A stretch of 6,350 nt of DNA, taken from positions 1 through 6,350 of the forward strand of contig JAUIBJ010000224.1 in assembly GCA_030428025.1 (NCBI GenBank), given 5' to 3'. The translations under genes and the position numbers were made by a program. The notes under the pieces are model-generated. The model did not search any database, was not told the DNA's origin, and worked only from the letters and a program-made list of their open reading frames with translations. Source of the stretch: Alphaproteobacteria bacterium (GTDB taxonomy: Bacteria > Pseudomonadota > Alphaproteobacteria > Rhodobacterales > Rhodobacteraceae). Shown here in pieces: positions 1-5,267 of the stretch (its first letter is position 1; every line of letters starts with the position of its first letter).

Positions 1-61
1 TCTCAAGACCGCCATGGCCGGTCAGCACCATTGCGCGCATCCTGTCGGGCAGGTCGGTCAT
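1..61 (-). CDS. Probable zinc-type (MDR) alcohol dehydrogenase, N-terminal fragment
   Basis: Only the first 20 codons are present; the gene continues beyond the left edge. The reading starts at an ATG whose complement lies at 59-61 and gives MTDLPDRMRAMVLTGHGGLE. A strong Shine-Dalgarno (AAGGAG, complement of 68-73) lies 6 bases upstream, which supports a real gene. The 'MRAMVLTGHG' stretch resembles the first beta strand of medium-chain dehydrogenases/quinone reductases, which oxidise alcohols or reduce enones with NAD(P)H in the cytoplasm. No zinc ligand or nucleotide-binding residue is visible yet, so the family call rests on this short match alone. It lies 103 bp downstream of the flavoprotein gene on the same strand and may be in the same transcription unit, subject to the hairpin between them. 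It could equally be a zinc-less quinone oxidoreductase. Confidence 0.5.
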   Translation of the reverse strand, partial: MTDLPDRMRAMVLTGHGGLE

Positions 62-67
62 ATCGTG

Positions 68-73
68 CTCCTT
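68..73 (-). promoter_or_regulatory. Ribosome binding site of the leftmost dehydrogenase
   Basis: The minus strand reads AAGGAG followed by CACGAT and then ATG. This near-perfect Shine-Dalgarno with a 6-base spacer fixes the start of the truncated dehydrogenase. Confidence 0.6.
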
Positions 74-86
74 ATTCTGTAACGGG

Positions 87-110
87 CCCGGAATTTTCGA
101 AAGCTCCGGG
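87..110 (-). repeat. Second inverted repeat overlapping the 30-bp palindrome
   Basis: CCCGGA (87-92) and TCCGGG (105-110) are reverse complements around a 12-base loop that includes TTTCGAAA. Bases 107-110 also belong to the neighbouring 30-bp palindrome, so the two RNA hairpins cannot both form completely. This is the geometry of competing structures, although no leader peptide or ligand-binding fold is evident. GGGCCC inside 83-90 is an additional short palindrome. Confidence 0.35.
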
Positions 111-136
111 CAAGAAAATGCGCATTTTCTTGCCCG
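107..136 (-). terminator. Perfect 30-bp palindrome, probable terminator or processing hairpin
   Basis: The two 15-base arms, CGGGCAAGAAAATGC and GCATTTTCTTGCCCG, are exact reverse complements with no spacer, so RNA from either strand would form a long stem (about 13 bp with a 4-base loop). It lies about 30 bp after the flavoprotein stop codon on the minus strand. Neither flank carries a long U tract: the minus-strand RNA continues GAGCUUUCG and the plus-strand RNA UUUACUU. The stem itself is T-rich on its 3' arm. It may end or weaken transcription between the flavoprotein gene and the next dehydrogenase gene, or protect the 3' end of the upstream mRNA. As a perfect DNA palindrome it could also be a dispersed genomic repeat. 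Confidence 0.55.
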
Positions 137-164
137 TTTACTTGGGAGGATAACGGCGCCCCGC

Positions 165-2639
165 TCAGGCCTCGGCCAGAGCCGCATCCATGCGAGGCAG
201 CAGGCTTTGCGGGTCATAGGCCGGGGCGCCCAGGATGCGGCCCTTCCGGGGCGTGCCGGCGATCACCACCTCCACCTCATTGCCGGGAACGTTGGCATGC
301 GGCTTGATGTAGGCGAAGGCCAGGATCTTGCCGACGGTATGCCCGTAGGCGACAGAGGCGGTGGAGCCCACGACGCGGCCCTCCAGCAATACCGCCTCGC
401 CGCCATGGCCGTCTTCCACCCCGTCGGGCTCGATTTCCAGATAGGCGCATACCCAGGGCATCGTGCCTGCCTCGGCCTGCCGGGCGCTTTCGCGCGTGGG
501 CCCGGCGCCCAGATAGTCCTTGTCCAGCCGGGCAAAGCGCATCACGTCCGCCTCGGGTAGGGTGACCTCGTTCGTCAGTTCGCCCGCGCCCTTGAACGCC
601 TTTTCCATCCGCATCGCGTTCATCGCGAAAGAGCCGTAATCGGCGATCCCGTGCGCCGCGCCCGCGGTCCAGAGCGCATCATAGACGGCGAGCGCGCTGT
701 CGCGGGGGATGTGCAGTTCCCAGCCCAACTCGCCCGCATAGGACATGCGGAAGGCCCAGAGGGGGTGTCCCGCCACGTCGATCTGCTGCGCCGTCAGCCA
801 GCGGAAGCTGGCATTGGTGAGGTCGGCATCCGTGCAGGCCCCCAGAACCTCGCGGGATTTCGGGCCGTTAAGGGCCAGCGCGGCCCAGTCGTTCGACCGC
901 AGGATGATCTCCGCGTCCTCGCCCGCGCGGTTCTGCTCCAGATGATCCAGCAGGCGCTGTTCGAAGAAGGCGGCGCAGACGAGGTAATAGCGGCCGTCTT
1001 CCAGCTTCACCACGGTTGTTTCCAGTTCGATCCGGCCGCGGCGGTTGAGCATATGCGTAAGCACGATACCGCCCGGTTTCTGCGGCAGGCGGTTGGCGAC
1101 CAGCCGGTCGAGCAGCGCCTCCGCACCCGGCCCCGTCACCTCGACCTTGGTGAAGGCCGAGATGTCCATGATGCCCACGCCCTCGCGCACCGCCCGGCAT
1201 TCCTGTCCCACCATGTCGTGCACCACGGTGCGGCGGAAGCTGTAATGGTCGCGCTGCGCCACGCCCTCACGGGCGAACCAGCGGGGGCGTTCGTGGCCAT
1301 AGACCTCCTCGAAGACCGCGCCTTTCTCCTTCAGCCGGTCATAGAGCGGGCTGGGCTTGATCGGCCGCCCGGCGAGGCGGTTGAAATGCGGGAAGGGGAT
1401 TTCGTGGCGCAGGCAGTAATCCTCCTCCGCCTTGATCACCTGCCAGTCCTTGGTGGCATAGCTGCCGAACCGGCGCGGATCGTACTCGCGCATCGAGATG
1501 TCGGCGGCGCCATGCACCATCCAGCGGGCCAGTTCTCGCGTCAGCCCCGGGCCCCAGCCGATGCCGATCTGGGTGCCGCAGCAGCACCAGTAGTTCCGCA
1601 CGCCCGGCGCCGGGCCGATGAGCGGGTTGCCGTCGGGCGGGTGCGAGATAGCGCCATGCACCTCGCGCGTGATGCCGAGATCGGCGAAGACCGGCATGCG
1701 GTTCAGCGATTCCTCCAGCCACGGCATGACCCGGTCGTAATCGGCATCGAACAGCCAGTTCTCGTAGTCCCACGGGCAATGATCGTGCCAGACGGAATTG
1801 GGGTTTTCCTTCTCGTAGATGCCGATCAGCCCGCGTTTCTGTTCCATCCGGATATAGCCCGAGACCTTGCGGTCGTCGCGGATCACCGGCAGTTCGCGGT
1901 CGAGATCCTGGAATTCCGGCACCGGTTCGGTGACGAAGTAATGGTGGGTCATCGAGGTCATGGGCAGTTGTAGGCCCGACCATTCACCCATCTGGCGGGC
2001 ATAGGTGCCGCCGGCATTGACCACATGTTCGGCACGGATCGTGCCCTTCTCGGTCTCCACCACCCATTCGCCGGTTTTCGCCTGGGTGATGTTCGTGGCC
2101 CGGCAATGCCGGATGATCCGTGCGCCCAGCTGGCGGGCGCCCGCGGCCATGGCCATTGTCACGTTTGTCGGGTCCACATGCCCGTCATCCGGCGTGTGCA
2201 GCGCGCCCAGCACGCCGTCGAGGTTGTAGAACGGGTGGTGCGCGGCGATGTGGTCGGTGCCCACCAGCTCTATATTGAAGCCCAGCGAACGGCCGACCGA
2301 AAGCGTATGGCGCAGCCAGTCCATCTCGTCTTCCGTATAGGCCAGCCGGTAGGAGCCGCAGCCATGCCAGGTGACGGCCTGCCCGGTCTCTGCTTCCAGC
2401 TTTCCCGAATAGAGGCCGATATTGTAGTCCACGCATTTGCCCAGCCCGAAGGAACTGGTGGAATGGGTGATCTGCCCGGCCGCGTGCCAGGTGCTGCCGG
2501 AGGTCAGTTCGGCCTTTTCCAGAAGCACCGTTTCGGGCCCCCAGCCCTCATGCGCCAGGTGATAGGCCAGGCCCACCCCCATGACGCCGCCGCCGACGAT
2601 GACCACGCGGGCCTGGGTGGGGAAGGAAGCGTCGGTCAT
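165..2639 (-). CDS. FAD-dependent dimethylglycine/sarcosine dehydrogenase-like protein with GcvT domain
   Basis: An 824-residue protein when read from the ATG at 2639; dimethylglycine dehydrogenases are usually about 810-870 residues. Family members oxidatively N-demethylate glycine derivatives in the cytoplasm and hand the methylene group to tetrahydrofolate. Residues 10-375 form the flavin (DAO) domain: a GGGVMG nucleotide-binding loop at 16-21, and SGSTWHAAG at 47-55, where H52 matches the histidine that carries covalent FAD in this family. A linker is followed by the T-protein-like domain (about 440-824), with GVGIMDIS near 488-495 and SYAGELGWELHIP near 632-644. The open frame continues upstream to a TTG at 2681. 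I prefer 2639 because MTDASFPTQARVVIVGGG resembles normal family starts, a GGGA lies 9 bases upstream, and it leaves room for a promoter. It is divergent from the regulator gene. The true substrate (dimethylglycine, sarcosine or another N-methyl amine) is not determined. Three consecutive cysteines (352-354) are unusual. Confidence 0.9.
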   Translation of the reverse strand: MTDASFPTQARVVIVGGGVMGVGLAYHLAHEGWGPETVLLEKAELTSGSTWHAAGQITHSTSSFGLGKCVDYNIGLYSGKLEAETGQAVTWHGCGSYRLAYTEDEMDWLRHTLSVGRSLGFNIELVGTDHIAAHHPFYNLDGVLGALHTPDDGHVDPTNVTMAMAAGARQLGARIIRHCRATNITQAKTGEWVVETEKGTIRAEHVVNAGGTYARQMGEWSGLQLPMTSMTHHYFVTEPVPEFQDLDRELPVIRDDRKVSGYIRMEQKRGLIGIYEKENPNSVWHDHCPWDYENWLFDADYDRVMPWLEESLNRMPVFADLGITREVHGAISHPPDGNPLIGPAPGVRNYWCCCGTQIGIGWGPGLTRELARWMVHGAADISMREYDPRRFGSYATKDWQVIKAEEDYCLRHEIPFPHFNRLAGRPIKPSPLYDRLKEKGAVFEEVYGHERPRWFAREGVAQRDHYSFRRTVVHDMVGQECRAVREGVGIMDISAFTKVEVTGPGAEALLDRLVANRLPQKPGGIVLTHMLNRRGRIELETTVVKLEDGRYYLVCAAFFEQRLLDHLEQNRAGEDAEIILRSNDWAALALNGPKSREVLGACTDADLTNASFRWLTAQQIDVAGHPLWAFRMSYAGELGWELHIPRDSALAVYDALWTAGAAHGIADYGSFAMNAMRMEKAFKGAGELTNEVTLPEADVMRFARLDKDYLGAGPTRESARQAEAGTMPWVCAYLEIEPDGVEDGHGGEAVLLEGRVVGSTASVAYGHTVGKILAFAYIKPHANVPGNEVEVVIAGTPRKGRILGAPAYDPQSLLPRMDAALAEA

Positions 2640-2711
2640 GTCGGATTTTCCCATGTCAAGAGTCGCGATTTCGCTCGACAAGGTAATCGTACATATGTAC
2701 CCTCGTCAATC
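2640..2711. promoter_or_regulatory. Divergent control region between flavoprotein and regulator genes
   Basis: Both units must start near here. On the plus strand, TCGACA (2675-2680, five of six matches to TTGACA) is followed after 17 bases by the weak -10 TACCCT (2698-2703). On the minus strand, TTGACG (2709 down to 2704, also five of six) is followed after 17 bases by the poor -10 TTACCT (2686 down to 2681). The two candidates overlap face to face, and both spacers contain the palindrome at 2690-2699, so one bound repressor could block both. The -10 matches are weak, so transcript starts are uncertain. Confidence 0.4.
2689..2700. promoter_or_regulatory. Putative regulator operator 1 (GTACATATGTAC)
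   Basis: A perfect 12-bp palindrome, GTACATATGTAC, lies in the gap between the two divergent genes. Its core TACA-TA-TGTA recurs 30 bp to the right as TACA-AA-TGTA. Position, symmetry and repetition next to a helix-turn-helix gene suggest it is the binding site of that regulator. This is inferred; I know of no published operator for this protein. Confidence 0.5.
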
Positions 2712-3599
2712 ATGAATGATACAAATGTACAATATTCCGTGCTGGACCGGTTGACCGCCGAGTGGGACACGCTGACGCCCGAGGCGCAGAAGGCGGCGCG
2801 CTATGTGCTGGAAAACCCCGCCGACGTGGGGGTTTCCACCGTACGCGAGATTGCCGAGGCGGCGAAGGTCAAGCCCAACACCTTCGTTCGCATGGCCCGG
2901 CAGGTGGGATTCGAAGGCTATGACGATTTCCGCGAGCCCTTCCGGGAGGCCATTCGCCGCGGGCAGGTGAGCTTTCCCGACCGGGCCCGCTGGCTGCAGG
3001 ACATTTCGCGCTCGGGCGATCTGGGCGGGCTTTACGCCGACATGGTGGGCGCCGCGATCCGCAATATCGAGGAAACCTTCGCCGGCATCGAAGCCGAGGC
3101 GCTGCAGGCCGCGGCCGAGGCGATCTGGAACTGTCGGCAGGTCTTCACGCTTGGGGTGGGGGTGAACAACGCCAATGCGCGCAACTTCACCTATCTCGCC
3201 TCGACCGGCATGACCCAGTTCCACGCTATCCCGCGCCCCGGCTCGGTGGCGGCGGACGATCTGGCCTGGGCGGACGGGCGCGACGTGCTGATCGCCATCA
3301 CCTGCCGCCCCTACCGGACCGAGGTGATCGAGGCGGTGAAGCTGGCGCGCGAGCAGGGGGTCTGCGTGATTTCCCTTTCCGACAGCCCGGCGAGCCCGAT
3401 CATCCTCAATGCCCATCACGGCTTTGTCGTCGCCGCCGACACGCCGCAATTCTTTCCCTCGTCGGTATCGACCATCGCGCTTCTGGAAACGCTGCTGAGT
3501 TTCGTCATCGCCGTGGCCAGCGACGAGATCGTCGACCGGGTGGAGAGATTCCACCGCCGCCGCCATCAACTCGGTATCTATCAGGAGGAGCCGGAATGA
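2712..3599 (+). CDS. MurR/RpiR-family transcriptional regulator (HTH plus SIS domain)
   Basis: A 295-residue protein, typical for the family. Residues 1-80 form the RpiR helix-turn-helix domain: TPEAQKAARYVLENP at 22-36, then VREIAEAAKVKPNTFVRMARQVGFEGYDDFR at about 44-74, in which the recognition helix lies. Residues from about 126 to 265 form a SIS (sugar isomerase) fold, visible as VFTLGVGVNNANARN (144-158), DVLIAITCRPYRTEV (191-205) and VCVISLSDSPASPI (217-230). Phosphosugar-binding SIS domains usually carry a Ser/Thr-rich SGxT loop where this one has TCRPYRT (197-203), so the effector may not be a sugar phosphate. The ATG at 2712 has no Shine-Dalgarno; a GTG at 2739 is an alternative. 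The stop overlaps the oxygenase start by four bases (ATGA), so regulator and oxygenase are co-transcribed. It probably controls both divergent units and itself through the TACA-N2-TGTA sites. Repression or activation cannot be told. Confidence 0.9.
   Translation: MNDTNVQYSVLDRLTAEWDTLTPEAQKAARYVLENPADVGVSTVREIAEAAKVKPNTFVRMARQVGFEGYDDFREPFREAIRRGQVSFPDRARWLQDISRSGDLGGLYADMVGAAIRNIEETFAGIEAEALQAAAEAIWNCRQVFTLGVGVNNANARNFTYLASTGMTQFHAIPRPGSVAADDLAWADGRDVLIAITCRPYRTEVIEAVKLAREQGVCVISLSDSPASPIILNAHHGFVVAADTPQFFPSSVSTIALLETLLSFVIAVASDEIVDRVERFHRRRHQLGIYQEEPE
2719..2730. promoter_or_regulatory. Putative regulator operator 2 (ATACAAATGTAC)
   Basis: This is the second copy of the TACA-N2-TGTA core (2720-2729), centred exactly 30 bp from the first and so close to the same face of the helix. 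It lies within the first codons of the regulator gene as annotated. If the regulator instead starts at the GTG at 2739, the site falls upstream of the coding region. Confidence 0.45.
3583..3590 (+). promoter_or_regulatory. Strong ribosome binding site inside the regulator gene for the oxygenase
   Basis: AGGAGGAG within the last codons of the regulator precedes the oxygenase ATG at 3596. With the ATGA overlap this points to translational coupling, yet the site is strong enough to start oxygenase synthesis independently and at a higher rate than the regulator, which has no visible Shine-Dalgarno. Confidence 0.65.
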
Positions 3600-4684
3600 A
3601 CGCGCCCTTGGTGCATTCGCTTGACGCACGCTATTACACCGATCCGGCCATCTTCGCAGAGGAGATGGCCGGGCTTCTGGCCCGCACCTGGCAATTTGCC
3701 GGCCATGTCAGCCAGGTGCCCAATGTGGGCGACTATTTCGCCTTCCATATCGCCGGACAGAGCCTCTTTTGCATTCGCGGGCGCGACGAGGCGATCCGCT
3801 GTTTCTACAATGTCTGCCAGCACCGGGCGCATGAACTCGTGCAAGGAACGGGAAGTACACGCGTTGTGGTCTGCCCCTATCACGCCTGGACCTACGAACT
3901 GACGGGCAAGCTGCGCGCGGGCCCCAATATCAAGGCGGTGCCGGGTTTCGACCGCGACAGCATCTGCCTGACCGAGGTGCGCTGCGAGGATTTCAACGGT
4001 TTCCTCTTCGTCAATCTCGACCCCGACACCGCGCCGATGGACGACTGGTACCCCGGCGTGCGCGAGGAGATCCGCGCCTACGTGCCCGATATCGACCGGC
4101 TGGCGCCGCTGGAATGGGTGGAGATCCCCGAGGCCTGCAACTGGAAGGTCTCGGTCGAAAACTATTCCGAATGCTATCACTGCCCGTTAAACCATCCCAC
4201 ATTCGCCGAGGGGGTCATCAAGCCCGAAACCTACGACATCCAGCCGTCCGAGACAGGCTTCGTCCTGCGCCACACCACCGAGTGCCAGAGCCTCGAGGCG
4301 ATGACCTATCCGATCGACATGTCGGTGGAACATGCCGGCGAATACCGCTCGTGGTTCCTGTGGCCGATGATGAGCTTCCAGTGCTATCCGGGCAATGTTC
4401 TGAACACCTATCACTGGCGGGCCGACGACGTGGACCACTGCACCGTCTGGCGCGGCTGGTACACCGAGGAGGGCGCGGAAAGCGACGTGATCCGCGGGCT
4501 TGCGGTTCAGGACCGCCAGACCACGGTGGAAGAGGATATCCGGCTGGTCGAATCGGTGCATCGAGGGTTGAAATCGCGGGGGTATCGGCCGGGGCCGTTG
4601 GTGCTGGATCCGCAATGCGGGGTGAATTCCGAGCATTCGATCCGGACGCTTCAGAAATGGATGCGCGAGGCGGTCGACGGGTAG
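3596..4684 (+). CDS. Rieske non-heme iron oxygenase alpha subunit, quaternary-amine type
   Basis: A 362-residue oxygenase component close in length to carnitine monooxygenase CntA/YeaW (about 370). The Rieske [2Fe-2S] cluster is bound by C74-x-H76 and C93-x2-H96. The catalytic domain supplies the mononuclear iron ligands H195, H200 and probably D314 (in VEEDIRLVES). The segment ENYSECYHC (188-196) has glutamate E192 at the position that relays electrons from the neighbouring Rieske cluster. Most ring-hydroxylating enzymes have aspartate there; glutamate is typical of oxygenases acting on carnitine, glycine betaine, choline or stachydrine. The tail LVESVHRGLKSRGY (317-330) also matches that group. 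It would use O2 and electrons to hydroxylate a carbon next to a quaternary nitrogen, causing N-dealkylation. A partner ferredoxin/flavin reductase is required and is not encoded in the visible region. The exact substrate is unknown, so I give no gene symbol. Confidence 0.9.
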   Translation: MNAPLVHSLDARYYTDPAIFAEEMAGLLARTWQFAGHVSQVPNVGDYFAFHIAGQSLFCIRGRDEAIRCFYNVCQHRAHELVQGTGSTRVVVCPYHAWTYELTGKLRAGPNIKAVPGFDRDSICLTEVRCEDFNGFLFVNLDPDTAPMDDWYPGVREEIRAYVPDIDRLAPLEWVEIPEACNWKVSVENYSECYHCPLNHPTFAEGVIKPETYDIQPSETGFVLRHTTECQSLEAMTYPIDMSVEHAGEYRSWFLWPMMSFQCYPGNVLNTYHWRADDVDHCTVWRGWYTEEGAESDVIRGLAVQDRQTTVEEDIRLVESVHRGLKSRGYRPGPLVLDPQCGVNSEHSIRTLQKWMREAVDG

Positions 4685-4693
4685 GCTTGGCGC

Positions 4694-4700
4694 GGAGGGA
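4694..4700 (+). promoter_or_regulatory. Ribosome binding site deciding the membrane-protein start
   Basis: GGAGGGA lies 4 bases before the ATG at 4705. It selects this start over the longer in-frame reading that would run back through the oxygenase gene. Confidence 0.6.
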
Positions 4701-4704
4701 GCCG

Positions 4705-5160
4705 ATGGACGACAGGGAACACGGGCTTGCGATCTATCGGGCCTATCGCGAGAAGGTGGCGCATGAGGACGGTCTGGTCAATCAGCGCGTCTTCTGGTTC
4801 GTGACCTTTCAGGCGCTCTTGTTCACCTCCTTCTCGCTGCTCACGCAGGGCGATTTCGGCCCCTCGGCCTTTCGCCTGACCACCGTCGTCTTCGCGGCGG
4901 TCGGGCTGGGCTCGGCGCTTTTCACCTATGTCAGCGTCGATGCGGCCTTCGATGCGATCGAAAACACGCAACGCCGGTGGAAGGAGCAGCGGACGCGCCA
5001 CGACCCCGACGACCTGCTTCCCGGCATTGTCGGCGACGGTCGGGATGACGGCATTCACGTGCGCGGAAAATACACCGCCTGGAGCCTGCCGCTACTGGTC
5101 GCCACGGCCTGGAGCGCGGTGGTCGTGATCGTGTTCTTTGCCCCGGATGCGGGATTCTGA
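4705..5160 (+). CDS. Small three-helix membrane protein, unknown function
   Basis: A 151-residue protein I cannot assign to a named family. An N-terminal, probably cytoplasmic segment with charged and polar residues (IYRAYREKVAHEDGLVNQR, 10-28) runs into a first hydrophobic segment (about 29-47), with a second at about 58-78. A hydrophilic stretch with several Arg, Lys and Asp residues follows (about 83-122), and then a third hydrophobic segment at about 124-146. The pattern of a charged 'HE..LVNQR' segment directly before an aromatic-rich helix looks like a conserved small inner-membrane protein rather than a transporter subunit. It begins 20 bp after the oxygenase stop with a good Shine-Dalgarno and is followed 107 bp later by the aldehyde dehydrogenase, so it is probably in the same operon. 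No catalytic or metal-binding motif is visible. A role in transport, anchoring or signalling would be a guess. Confidence 0.75.
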   Translation: MDDREHGLAIYRAYREKVAHEDGLVNQRVFWFVTFQALLFTSFSLLTQGDFGPSAFRLTTVVFAAVGLGSALFTYVSVDAAFDAIENTQRRWKEQRTRHDPDDLLPGIVGDGRDDGIHVRGKYTAWSLPLLVATAWSAVVVIVFFAPDAGF

Positions 5161-5267
5161 GAAGAAGGCCGGTTTCAGCATCGCCCGTCGCGCAAGCTTT
5201 ACCGTCGGGGCAAACCGCAGTACCACCGGCGGGCGCGGATGGGCGAGGCGACGCGACAGGGGGAAAG
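5161..5267 (+). other. 107-bp intergenic gap before the aldehyde dehydrogenase
   Basis: The gap separates the membrane-protein stop from the aldehyde dehydrogenase start. I see no convincing -35/-10 pair, no strong hairpin with a U tract and no copy of the TACA-N2-TGTA motif. Only the ribosome binding site near its right end (AGGGGGA, about 5258-5264) is clear. Read-through from upstream is the simplest assumption. Confidence 0.5.

Noticed and set aside
651..1973. Long plus-strand open frame (440 codons) opposite the flavoprotein gene
   Set aside because: It is antisense to a clearly recognisable protein, its translation is rich in Arg, Ala, His and Pro with no domain, and long shadow frames are expected in GC-rich DNA.
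2025..2711. Upstream in-frame extension of the regulator to 524 residues
   Set aside because: The extension is antisense to the flavoprotein's N-terminal half and has no family resemblance; RpiR regulators are about 280-300 residues and begin near 2712.
2709..2720. Inverted repeat ATCAT-GA-ATGAT around the regulator start codon
   Set aside because: It is short and lies between the two stronger palindromes; it has no second copy, so chance is the simpler explanation.
2706..3629. Minus-strand open frame opposite the regulator
   Set aside because: It is a shadow of the regulator, with no recognisable domain or ribosome binding site.
4114..4704. Upstream in-frame extension of the membrane protein
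   Set aside because: It runs in another frame through the oxygenase gene; a good ribosome site directly before the ATG at 4705 marks the real start.
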